The notes under the pieces are model-generated. The model was not told where the DNA came from. It worked only from the letters and a program-made list of their open reading frames with translations, and did not search any database. This document shows, piece by piece, positions 1 through 7,904 of a stretch of 64,000 nt of DNA. The stretch is from Ruegeria sp. Alg231-54 (lineage in GTDB: Bacteria; Pseudomonadota; Alphaproteobacteria; Rhodobacterales; Rhodobacteraceae): NCBI RefSeq assembly GCF_900143525.1, contig NZ_FREZ01000024.1, positions 1-64,000 of the forward strand, given 5' to 3'. Position numbers and translations under genes: made by a program. Each line of letters begins with the position of its first letter. The first letter of the stretch is position 1.

Positions 1-291
1 GTCGTGGCGATGTGCCAGACTGTCCGATACTGGATACCTTGTTTGAAGTATCCGAAACCGGATGAATTCACCGAAGCGGGCATTGAACGAACGACGGTTT
101 AGTCCGCGTCTTTCGTGTCCAACCACCATGCAGCGAAAGCGCGGTTTGGATCAGGCCTTCGAAGCCAGCTGGGAAAGGCCGTTTCCGCGACTTGGACTGC
201 GACGCAGCAAAAAACCCGCCGCACGTGCAAAGTGATGCTGCGCCAGCGAAGGCAAAAAACCCAAGGTCGGTTTTGTCCGCTTCTTGCCAGT
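1..291. other. No confident gene before virD4 end
   Basis: This stretch lies downstream of the virD4 stop. A minus-strand reading frame of about 72 codons (317 to 99) begins with GTG inside the end of virD4, but it has only a weak ribosome site, no recognisable domain and a Trp/Arg-rich composition typical of an out-of-frame reading. I see no terminator or repeat that I can support. The rest of the transfer locus, such as a relaxase or virB11, may continue beyond the window edge. Confidence 0.4.
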
Positions 292-2472
292 TTATGCCCC
301 ACGCAGCGAATGGCCACTGATCTTCACGTTTTCGCCGCTGAACAGCGGCATCAACCTGTTGACCAGCTCGTCAGGTGAAAGCCGATGTGCCAGGTCAGCA
401 AGTTCGGGCTCAGCGTCCGGGCCGATCAGTGCCAGGGTCAACAGGTTGCTGAGGTTGTGCGCAAAGCTGGGTGCTTTCACCGTTTCGATTGCTTGCGTTA
501 GCTGGCGGTCCTCGGCTGTTTCCTCGTTATCGGCAGTCTCGCGCGGATCTTCGAAGTACCCGTAACCGACCACGCCTTGATCAAGATATCGGTCATACTC
601 AGGCGGATCGTAAGAGCGTGGTCCAGTGACAGCCGCACGCTGCGACAAGGTTGGTTTGGCGACAGGCTCAGGCTCCGGTTCTTCGGCCTCAGCCGATTTC
701 GACGAGCTGGCATCCTTCAGGAACTCATCATATCGGGTCACAACGCTATCCTTGACCACAGGCACATCCGGCCAGGGCTTGCCCTTTTGACTGTTATTTA
801 GCGCTTTAAACCGATGGTCTTTGTAATAAGACACCCGATTTGTGCGGATCGGGAACATGCCCTTGCCGGTGACAATGACCTCTTCCTTGCCCAACCGGCC
901 GATTTCTTCAGGTGTCAGCAGCGCCCGGCTTTTCTCTGACCAGCTTTCCGACCGCCCGGGCTCTTTCGACCAGTTGCGACCCGAGACGGATTTCTGCGTG
1001 ACGGTCTTATTGCCGAGCGCCTTGGACAGCTTTTGCTTGGTTTCTTCGGAATTGGGCGTCAGCCACACGTGCAGATGCGAACTCTCGGTCAGGATTTCCT
1101 CACCAGCTGGCCCATAATGTTCACGCAGCGAGGCCGGCGATTGCACGATCAGGCACAAGCGGCCACCATAGCCGGGCAGGGTGGTTACAGCATCGAGGAC
1201 GCCCTGCATTTTCCCCAGCGAATGAAACTCATCGATCAGAAACAGGACGGGCAGGTAATCCTCACCCGAGGCCATGAGACGACGACGCAGCGCATTGATG
1301 GCGCACTGGATGAACAGGCGCACCAAAGGCCGCGACACCTGCTTGTGCGCCTCCGGTATCGAGATGTAGCAGGTTTGAGGGTCCCACCGCATCGATTCAA
1401 AGTCGAAATCATTGGTCTTTGTCGCGCGCACGATCGCGGGGTTGCGCCAGGCATTCAAACCCCCGCCCATCAACACCGACAGGTAGATCCCCAGCTGCTT
1501 GTTGTCCTGACCCGCCATGCGCAGCATTGCGCCCTTTGACACCGGATCTGGCGCACGTGGCGCAAGGGCGGCAAACATGCCCTTGTAATCTGGTATCTCA
1601 TCATTGCCTGCCACTTCCGGCGTCAACACCTGCAGCACGCGGCCAAGCGACGGTTCAGGTTCGTTGCAGACGATCGCCGCCGCGGCTTCAAAGATTTCCT
1701 GCGCATCTTCCATCAAGGACGCCTCAGCGCCGGTTGAACTTTTTGGTGCCAACAGCGCGGCGCTGATTTCCGAGATCCGCACAAGCCGGTCTTCCAGATC
1801 ATCCATCGCCGCAATCTCAACCAGCGGGTTGAAACTGTGCGACCGGCCGACAAGCGAGCCGTCGGGGTTGTTCGGAAACTGGACATCGAACGGCGACAGA
1901 ACCCGCACCTCGTCGCCTTTTTCCAATCGCCGTCGCGACGTGGTTTCAAAAAGCTCACCTTTGACGTCATAGACGATAAGCGAACCGGGATAGTCGAGCA
2001 GGGTGGGGACAACGATACCGACACCTTTACCGGACCTGGGCGGACCCGAGACAAGCACCGTGCCTTGATCATCAGTATGGGCGCGCAGATGTGGCGCCTT
2101 TTTCTCCGGTTTGCCCAGCTTGCCCAGCACCAGGCCCCAATCACTGATCAACCGTGCGGCGCGGATCTCTTTGGCTGTGGCCCAGCGTGCATCCCCATGC
2201 GCATCAGTCGCCGTCACACCAAACACCATTCCGCCGAAGAGATAGGCAAGGCCCGCGCCGGTCATCAGTCCAAGCGTGATGCCACCCCAAAGCACCAGGT
2301 CCCAATCCTTCTGGTGCAGGCTGTTGCGCTGGCTGAGCAAGAGCCAGGGCCGCCATGTTTCAATGTCGCCATTCACCCTCCAGGCTATCAGAAGCGCGGC
2401 CCAGAGCGGGATGCTGAGGACGCCAGCTGCAATCGTGTAGGGCAGGTGGGTCTTTGCCTGTATGGTGCTCAT
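292..2472 (-). CDS. virD4: Type IV coupling protein VirD4/TraG
   Basis: This is the inner-membrane ATPase that recruits the relaxase-DNA complex to the transfer channel. I start it at MSTIQ (2472), where AAGGAG sits six bases before the ATG; the longer upstream frame has no such site. The 726-residue protein has two N-terminal membrane segments (about 13-31 and 59-84), a Walker A motif GPPRSGKG at about 143-150, and a Walker B motif in VLFLIDEFHSLG. The C-terminal 120 residues form an acidic, proline-containing tail (SAEAEEPEPEPVAKP) ending in a compact helical stretch; such tails vary between plasmids and may select substrates. It is the last gene of the virB operon seen here, about 100 bases after virB10, and no virB11 lies between them. 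The family assignment is firm. Confidence 0.95.
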   Translation of the reverse strand: MSTIQAKTHLPYTIAAGVLSIPLWAALLIAWRVNGDIETWRPWLLLSQRNSLHQKDWDLVLWGGITLGLMTGAGLAYLFGGMVFGVTATDAHGDARWATAKEIRAARLISDWGLVLGKLGKPEKKAPHLRAHTDDQGTVLVSGPPRSGKGVGIVVPTLLDYPGSLIVYDVKGELFETTSRRRLEKGDEVRVLSPFDVQFPNNPDGSLVGRSHSFNPLVEIAAMDDLEDRLVRISEISAALLAPKSSTGAEASLMEDAQEIFEAAAAIVCNEPEPSLGRVLQVLTPEVAGNDEIPDYKGMFAALAPRAPDPVSKGAMLRMAGQDNKQLGIYLSVLMGGGLNAWRNPAIVRATKTNDFDFESMRWDPQTCYISIPEAHKQVSRPLVRLFIQCAINALRRRLMASGEDYLPVLFLIDEFHSLGKMQGVLDAVTTLPGYGGRLCLIVQSPASLREHYGPAGEEILTESSHLHVWLTPNSEETKQKLSKALGNKTVTQKSVSGRNWSKEPGRSESWSEKSRALLTPEEIGRLGKEEVIVTGKGMFPIRTNRVSYYKDHRFKALNNSQKGKPWPDVPVVKDSVVTRYDEFLKDASSSKSAEAEEPEPEPVAKPTLSQRAAVTGPRSYDPPEYDRYLDQGVVGYGYFEDPRETADNEETAEDRQLTQAIETVKAPSFAHNLSNLLTLALIGPDAEPELADLAHRLSPDELVNRLMPLFSGENVKISGHSLRGA

Positions 2473-2571
2473 GGCATTCTCCTTCAGGACAAGAGTTTTA
2501 AGGGGTGGAAAGCTCGAAAACGCTGCGGGGCACAACGGTGTTGCGCCCCGCCTGGAATGATGCTCATGGCG

Positions 2572-3861
2572 TCACATATAGAGGTCTCGCGAGACGAACA
2601 CGTTGATGTTCTCGCCCTGATCCACCCAGATTGTCGGCGGGATCGACAGGTATTCCTCAAAGGCATCCTGACCGGAATTCGCGAACCCATCGGTGCCGGT
2701 GGACAGATCGTTCTCGCTCAGAGTGCGATTGCCGAAGCTGGAAATCCCCGAGAAGATCGAGATGAAGAATGCCGCTTCAAACTTGAGGCCAAAGTGGTGC
2801 TGCACATTGCCTGTCAGACCGGCGCGGCCCAGACCATCCACACCACGCGACCCAATCATAATTGAGCGCTGATCCGTTGTGATCACCCGGTTCCAGGCCA
2901 CCAGAACCCGGCGCTGACCAAGAGAGATATCCGACGAATATTCACCAATCAGCGTTGAGCCTTTGGGGATCAGGATCGTGGTTGCATCCGCCGACCACAC
3001 GTCCCGGCTTATGGTGGCTTTCAGTTCACCGGGAAGATCGGACGATATTGCTGTATCCAGAACGCCCGGAATCATGGTGCCTTGTGTGATCAGACGATGC
3101 ACATCCTGTAACTGGGTCGCCCGGGCTGTCTGGACGCTACGAGACGCGGCGGCATCGAGGAAATCGTTGCCCGTGCTGTTATTCGAGCCGTCACCAGCAC
3201 CCGCTCCAGCAGCACTGCGCCCAAGGCTATTGGTCAAGGGCTGGGTCAACCGATCTTCTTCAGCCGCAACGGCATCCTGTACCGCATCGCCTTGCTGTGC
3301 CGGCTCAGACGCCTGGCCCGGTTCTGTAATCGGCCGGTTGGCCTGAATCCGAGCAATCAGTTCCCGTTGCCGGCGTTCATCGGCCAGTCGATCCTCTTCA
3401 AGCTTCTTCAGGAACGCCTCAAGGGCCTTTTCTTGCCGTTCGGTGCGTTTTTCCAGCGCTGCGAGGGCCGCTGCGTCCAGATCCGAGGCGGGCGCTTGCG
3501 AGGAGGTCTCTTCATCGGGTTCCACTGCTTGCGCAGCTGCAATCATTTCCCGCAATTCGGCCAGCTCAGCCTCCAGAATGGCAACGCGCGGGTCAGGCTC
3601 TTGTTCGACCTGGGGCAAGGGTTCCGTAGGCACTGCACCAAAAAGGGTGCCCCCTTGATTACGCTGATCCGGCGTCTCGTTGACTTCTGGAATGATGCTG
3701 CCGCGTCGGCTGGCATCATCCCCGCCACTGTTGATCCAGAAGAACAGGCCAACAAAGGCAATAAATGCACCGATGCCGAGGATCATGGGCAGGTTCAGAC
3801 CGCGTTTTTCCTCCTCAGAGCCTTCGATGCGGTTCTCAAGCAGTTTGTTTTTCTCGGGCAT
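2572..3861 (-). CDS. virB10: T4SS channel protein VirB10
   Basis: This 429-residue protein belongs to the VirB10/TrbI family, which spans both membranes as part of the secretion core complex. A short acidic/basic cytoplasmic stretch is followed by one membrane helix (LPMILGIGAFIAFVGLFF, about 24-42). A long Glu/Gln-rich, coiled-coil-prone periplasmic linker comes next, and then the conserved C-terminal beta domain with LITQGTMIPGVLDTAISSDL and IPKGSTLIGEYSS, typical of the family. The start codon overlaps the virB9 stop by one base (TGATG), so translation is probably coupled. Length and order fit the family. Confidence 0.95.
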   Translation of the reverse strand: MPEKNKLLENRIEGSEEEKRGLNLPMILGIGAFIAFVGLFFWINSGGDDASRRGSIIPEVNETPDQRNQGGTLFGAVPTEPLPQVEQEPDPRVAILEAELAELREMIAAAQAVEPDEETSSQAPASDLDAAALAALEKRTERQEKALEAFLKKLEEDRLADERRQRELIARIQANRPITEPGQASEPAQQGDAVQDAVAAEEDRLTQPLTNSLGRSAAGAGAGDGSNNSTGNDFLDAAASRSVQTARATQLQDVHRLITQGTMIPGVLDTAISSDLPGELKATISRDVWSADATTILIPKGSTLIGEYSSDISLGQRRVLVAWNRVITTDQRSIMIGSRGVDGLGRAGLTGNVQHHFGLKFEAAFFISIFSGISSFGNRTLSENDLSTGTDGFANSGQDAFEEYLSIPPTIWVDQGENINVFVSRDLYM

Positions 3862-4685
3862 CAGCGGTTCTCCCCACCTTGACGTGAATTGCGCTGTGAC
3901 GTGGATGACGAAACCCTGCGAGGTTTATTCGGGTCGCGGTTCTGGTCGATTTCATAGAGAGGGATGTTGAACACGCAGACCACATATGGCCCGTCGCGCA
4001 GGACCAGGCGCGGATAAACACCCGTCACAACAATGGTGCCGTCTGCCAGATCCGTTGAGTTAACCAGACGTTCGCGCCCTTTCGCGTCCATGGCAAAGAT
4101 AGCAGGCCGCACGCTTTGCTGTTTCAGGCGCAGATAGGTCTTGCGTCCGTCGTCAAACGCCACCTCCGGCCGCAGCAGTTTGTCACCACTTGCGCTGTAT
4201 TGCAGATTGGCGGGCCGCCCGGTGGTGTTGAATGCGGTCTGGATGTTACCGGCCTGTCGCGGTTTGGAGCCCTTTTTTTGATCCGGATAGCTGAACCGAT
4301 AGAGAAACCCGACATTATCAGGTGGACCGGCTTCATGCGCCTGAAGGAGAAACACATAGCTGCGCAGATTGGTTTGCAGAATGAGGTTGCTCGCCTGCGA
4401 AGTCGCATGTTTGGCCTTCAGGACAAAGCCGTTGCCAGCGGTCAACGGGATGAAGTCCCAGGTTTTGGGATCGCCCCGGACCTCATCGACCATCTGTTCA
4501 CCGTCTTGGAGGTGAATGCTGAGAGCATAGCCCCGTGAAACATTGATCTTGTAAACCTCGTCAGGGTGATAAACGAGGGTCCGGACACGCGCGTCCGTGC
4601 GGGTTCCTCGCCCTTGTTGTTCAGCTGAGACAGAGGCCGCACCAAGCGCCACCATCACAGCCACAGTGCAAATTAAACGCAGCAT
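3861..4685 (-). CDS. virB9: T4SS outer-membrane core protein VirB9
   Basis: This 274-residue VirB9/TrbG-type protein is the periplasmic and outer-membrane core subunit that pairs with VirB7 lipoprotein and VirB10. A signal peptide (MLRLICTVAVMVALGAASVSA) is followed by the N-terminal domain with VYKINVSRGYALSIHLQDGE, and then by the C-terminal beta domain containing YRFSYPDQKK and PAIFAMDAKGRERLVN. The tail after the last strand is polar (SSSTSQRNSRQGGENR). It overlaps both neighbours by a single base, so virB8-virB9-virB10 form a tight translational unit. No unusual features were noted. Confidence 0.94.
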   Translation of the reverse strand: MLRLICTVAVMVALGAASVSAEQQGRGTRTDARVRTLVYHPDEVYKINVSRGYALSIHLQDGEQMVDEVRGDPKTWDFIPLTAGNGFVLKAKHATSQASNLILQTNLRSYVFLLQAHEAGPPDNVGFLYRFSYPDQKKGSKPRQAGNIQTAFNTTGRPANLQYSASGDKLLRPEVAFDDGRKTYLRLKQQSVRPAIFAMDAKGRERLVNSTDLADGTIVVTGVYPRLVLRDGPYVVCVFNIPLYEIDQNRDPNKPRRVSSSTSQRNSRQGGENR

Positions 4686-5422
4686 TATCGCGCCTCCTCA
4701 TCCAGTCGGTAATTGGCGACACAAAAGCCGGTTGGGTTGTTCCAACGTTCCTCAAGCGTCATGTTTCCGGTGCGGTCGAATTCGTACCCCATCGTCACCA
4801 CGAAATTCCGCGTCGAGACCGGGGCGCCCTGTTGTTGGCGAGCGCTTTTCGTGATGCGCAGCGTGGCCGAGTTTCCGTTGTTCAGTGTGACCGACCGAAT
4901 ACGGACATCGACGCGGCCATAGCTGCCGTAGATGTTCATCGGGCTGTTGGGATTGTCTTCGTCATAAAGCGCGGCCAGATCCTCGGCGGCTCCGCCACAG
5001 GTCTGCCCATACACATCGGTCAGCCGTTCTCGTTGATCATGCGCGTCATAGGTTTCGCGGTCGCGGGCATACTGGAACAACAGCGCCTGGGTGACATACT
5101 CGTCGTCATCCAGAGTGAGATTGCCCAGACGCGACTCCACGTTGACCAGGCCGGTATGCTTATCGACAGTCATTGTGATGGGCACGACCTGTTTGAGCGG
5201 AGCGAGGCCCATGACGGCCGCAACGCCCATGACGCCGATCAGAGCGCCGACACCGGCCACGATATAGGCAATCCGCGCCCTGCGCCTCATGGACAGATAC
5301 ATCTCATCTTCCCAGCGATCATGACCTGCGTGAATGGTGGTCGTGTCCGGCAGGGGCGAGCCCTGATATTGCCCGCCAGGATTGAGCGGATCGGGTCTCA
5401 AATCTGCTGTCGCATGTTGCAT
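4685..5422 (-). CDS. virB8: T4SS inner-membrane assembly factor VirB8
   Basis: This 245-residue VirB8/TrbF-type protein is a bitopic inner-membrane assembly platform of the secretion channel. About 50 cytoplasmic residues precede one membrane helix (IAYIVAGVGALIGVMGVAAVMGLAPL). The periplasmic NTF2-like domain contains TMTVDKHTGLVNVE and EYVTQALLFQYARDRETYD, and ends in the conserved MGYEFDR/WNNPTGFCV region. GAGGAG lies at good spacing before the ATG at 5422. It sits between virB6 and virB9 as in canonical operons, with a 57-base gap to virB6. Confidence 0.93.
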   Translation of the reverse strand: MQHATADLRPDPLNPGGQYQGSPLPDTTTIHAGHDRWEDEMYLSMRRRARIAYIVAGVGALIGVMGVAAVMGLAPLKQVVPITMTVDKHTGLVNVESRLGNLTLDDDEYVTQALLFQYARDRETYDAHDQRERLTDVYGQTCGGAAEDLAALYDEDNPNSPMNIYGSYGRVDVRIRSVTLNNGNSATLRITKSARQQQGAPVSTRNFVVTMGYEFDRTGNMTLEERWNNPTGFCVANYRLDEEAR

Positions 5423-5479
5423 CTGGTGACTCCTCGTCTGTTGCGGGGCCGGCCCGCCAATGATTCCAATGAGTTTTGA

Positions 5480-6559
5480 TCAGCTTTTGCGCCGTCGTGC
5501 GTCTTCGGCCATGCGTTCGGCCCCGCGCCTTACGGAATCCTGAATGCGCTGGTTATTGGTCTCTGTTGCTGATGGCCGATCGGCCTCATTAGCCGCACTC
5601 GCGCGCTGATTGGAGACATCGCCCAGGTTGTTGCCGCCAGATCCACCACCTGTTAGCTGACCGCCCAGAAGCTTCATACCTGTTGCTCCTACGCCTTTGA
5701 TCTGGGATTCACCAAGGTTCAACGCCGCGCCGCCGATCCGTTGTGCGATCATCGGGCAGATCAAAAGCAGTCCGGCCGTGATGCCGCTGATCCCAGCCAG
5801 CTTGAACATTTCTAGTGGAACATCTGTACCAGAGCGTACGCCATTTGAAACTGCTTGAGATACATCCCCGGTTGCTGCCAGCGATATCCCCATGACACCA
5901 AATAGGAGCACCTGGAACAAAACCAGCATGGTGATTCCACGCACCCAACCGTTAAAGATTTCCGCCGAACTGCGGAGATAGGCCCAAACTGCTAACACCG
6001 GGAAAATTGCCAATAATATCGCCAACAGGACCTTTGACGCGATCAGAAGAGCAAGTGCGATGATAATCATCGCCAATATCGCGCCAGCCGCTAGCAATGC
6101 AAACAGGAGCACACCGAGTGCATCGCCGGCGATGTAATCTGTTACACCATAAGATCCCAAGGCAGCGACGATGTTGTCGAATGATGTCTCCGCGACATCT
6201 GCAAAGGCAGTGGCCACACCACCGGCATTCCCGGTACCCCCGAATGAACTGATAATCGTGTTACCGACATTTACCGGGAATTGCGTAATGAAGGGGAAGA
6301 TGTATTGAGTCCAAAGCGCTCCGCCCGAAATGGCCAGATAGAATAGCGTGAACCGAAACGCGAACATTATGAAGCCGTCGAGGGAAAAACTGCCCCTGAA
6401 TCCGGCGGTTATGGCCCAGACCGCCAGTGCAGCTCCTGCGAGCAGAGTCAGGAATTCGGCGCTGGGGGTCGCAAGCGCCTGGAACACCTGCTGCGACCCA
6501 CCGTTGATTAAATTGTCAAAGCTTTGATCAGTGCCAACCAGAAAATCTCTTATGCTCAT
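5480..6559 (-). CDS. virB6: T4SS polytopic channel protein VirB6
   Basis: This 359-residue VirB6/TrbL-type inner-membrane protein should contribute to the DNA translocation path. I start it at MSIRDFLVG (6559), which overlaps the preceding stop as ATGA and has GGGGA upstream. At least five hydrophobic segments are visible, among them TLLAGAALAVWAITAGF, a very long helix pair around ALGVLLFALLAAGAILAMI, and LVLFQVLLFGVMGISLAA. The C-terminus is a polar, glycine- and asparagine-rich cytoplasmic tail (GGQLTGGGSGGNNLG) ending in charged residues. Position between virB5 and virB8 supports the assignment. Confidence 0.9.
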   Translation of the reverse strand: MSIRDFLVGTDQSFDNLINGGSQQVFQALATPSAEFLTLLAGAALAVWAITAGFRGSFSLDGFIMFAFRFTLFYLAISGGALWTQYIFPFITQFPVNVGNTIISSFGGTGNAGGVATAFADVAETSFDNIVAALGSYGVTDYIAGDALGVLLFALLAAGAILAMIIIALALLIASKVLLAILLAIFPVLAVWAYLRSSAEIFNGWVRGITMLVLFQVLLFGVMGISLAATGDVSQAVSNGVRSGTDVPLEMFKLAGISGITAGLLLICPMIAQRIGGAALNLGESQIKGVGATGMKLLGGQLTGGGSGGNNLGDVSNQRASAANEADRPSATETNNQRIQDSVRRGAERMAEDARRRKS

Positions 6560-6942
6560 GAGCCACCATCCCCTTTTCGGTATTTGACGGCACAAGCCTT
6601 CCAGGCTTTTTCAGAAGACCGTTCCTCAGCCGATGCACGCGCAGACTCTTCGAGGATTTCGTCGAAAGTCATGCCCATCAGATCGTCGTCAATTCCAACG
6701 TCTTCTTTGATGTAGAAATCCACCTCTGGCATGGGTTCGCCAGCCTCAAATGCAGCTTCGCATTTCTCTGCGAATGCGAAACGCCGCACAGCTGACTCGC
6801 GCCGCAGAGATACGCCCTGTGCCTTTGACAGCCGGGATTGTTCCCGTTTCTCATCTGCGGTCAAAGCAAAGGCGTGCTGGCCCGCCGCCAACGTGGTGGC
6901 GACTGTTGCTGCGATGAGAAGCGTGTTTGTGGGGAGGCGCAT
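6556..6942 (-). CDS. Unknown exported protein in virB operon
   Basis: I do not recognise this 128-residue protein. It has a clear signal peptide (MRLPTNTLLIAATVATTLAAGQHAFA) and then a charged, helical mature part with two cysteines (EKCEAAFE and WKACAVKY) that could form one disulfide. It overlaps virB5 by one base and virB6 by four, so it is translated with the channel proteins. AAGGATC precedes the ATG at 6942. In many transfer operons this slot holds an entry-exclusion or pilus-associated factor. No exclusion-protein signature is evident, so that role is only a positional guess. Confidence 0.75.
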   Translation of the reverse strand: MRLPTNTLLIAATVATTLAAGQHAFALTADEKREQSRLSKAQGVSLRRESAVRRFAFAEKCEAAFEAGEPMPEVDFYIKEDVGIDDDLMGMTFDEILEESARASAEERSSEKAWKACAVKYRKGDGGS

Positions 6943-7700
6943 CAGTTTGATCCTTCAGGTCTGTACGCCTGACGCGCGACGATATCCTGACCGCGCAGGC
7001 GCTGGTTTACGATTGCGGCGTCCAGCTGGCCTTGTGCAGAGAGGGTTTGCAACAAAGTGGCGAGCATCATGCCATTCTCAATCGCTATGCGTGTGTTCAG
7101 ATCAATGCTAGCTTTGAGATCATCGGTCGCGGAAATCTGCTCACGATAGCCGTCATAGCGCTCCATCGCTTCGCCAGCCCCGGCAAAGCCTTCTTCGGCA
7201 ATCGCCAGCCCGGCCATGCTCGATCCGGAAACCAGATCATGTGACCTTGTGGCCGGATCTTCCGCTGAACGTCCCAACGCCTGCAGCCCGCTCAGCGGCT
7301 GGAAATCCACCCGTAACTCTTCCATGTGATTGCTCAAGCGGCGGTTCACCGAATTGCCGGTCATGGAGAGCGTAGACAGGGACGAGGACAGTTTGCGTGG
7401 GGTAATGTCGCCGTTGAACAGGTTGCCGATCGTGTCGCGGGTGCCCGTGATGGCATTGTGCGTTGCGCGCGCCTGGCGCAATTGCTCCTGAAGCTCTTGC
7501 AACTGCAGCAGGGCATTGTCCAGGATCTCGGTGTTTAGACCAACCATTTCTCCGCTGGAATTCAGCAGCGCGATCAGTTCTGCATGTTCTGTGACGCTAT
7601 AGGTTGGCACACCCTGAGCGTGGGCTGTGTTGCCGTTCCCAACAAATCCGGCTAGTGCAAGTGCTACAACCGCGGCGGTGGATTTAAGAATGGTCCGCAT
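6942..7700 (-). CDS. virB5: T4SS minor pilin VirB5
   Basis: This 252-residue protein fits the VirB5/TrbJ family, which forms the tip of the conjugative pilus. A signal peptide ends near GNGNTAHAQ. The mature protein is almost all helical, with a heptad-like stretch LQLQELQEQLRQARATHNAI, and then glycine- and serine-containing helices. AAAGGACAAGACA precedes the start codon. It lies between the small lipoprotein gene and the unknown exported protein. The sequence is loosely conserved across this family, so the call rests on fold pattern, signal peptide and operon position. Confidence 0.85.
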   Translation of the reverse strand: MRTILKSTAAVVALALAGFVGNGNTAHAQGVPTYSVTEHAELIALLNSSGEMVGLNTEILDNALLQLQELQEQLRQARATHNAITGTRDTIGNLFNGDITPRKLSSSLSTLSMTGNSVNRRLSNHMEELRVDFQPLSGLQALGRSAEDPATRSHDLVSGSSMAGLAIAEEGFAGAGEAMERYDGYREQISATDDLKASIDLNTRIAIENGMMLATLLQTLSAQGQLDAAIVNQRLRGQDIVARQAYRPEGSN

Positions 7701-7724
7701 TGTCTTGTCCTTTCGGGGGAGGGG

Positions 7725-7904
7725 TCAGATTTTGCCGATGCTGAGCGGCGGGGTGGTGGCAAGGCCGGTCTGAGGGACCGGCTCTGCATCAGCGATGTTG
7801 CAATTGGCCTTCAGTTCGCGGGGCGGATCGAGAGCATCACCGGTAATGGTGCAGGCTCCGAGAAGCGGCAGGCCAAGTACGACGAAAACAAGTTTGCGGA
7901 TCAT
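7725..7904 (-). CDS. Small VirB7-like lipoprotein
   Basis: This 59-residue protein starts MIRKLVFVVLGLPLLGAC, a short lipoprotein signal with lipobox LLGAC, so residue 18 should be lipidated. A second cysteine follows (KANCNIADAE), and the C-terminus is proline-rich (EPVPQTGLATTPPLS). Its ATG overlaps the virB4 stop as ATGA, and virB5 begins 24 bases later. Size, lipobox, second cysteine and operon setting match VirB7, the outer-membrane lipoprotein that is disulfide-linked to VirB9 in some systems. In Agrobacterium virB7 lies next to virB8, so the place after virB4 is different. The role is inferred. Confidence 0.72.
   Translation of the reverse strand: MIRKLVFVVLGLPLLGACTITGDALDPPRELKANCNIADAEPVPQTGLATTPPLSIGKI

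Noticed and set aside
99..317. A 72-codon minus-strand frame after virD4
   Set aside because: It starts with GTG inside virD4, with a weak ribosome site and out-of-frame-like composition. It is not strong enough to list as a gene.
1837..2865. A 342-codon plus-strand frame across virD4 and virB10
   Set aside because: It crosses two firm genes on the other strand and has no recognisable features.
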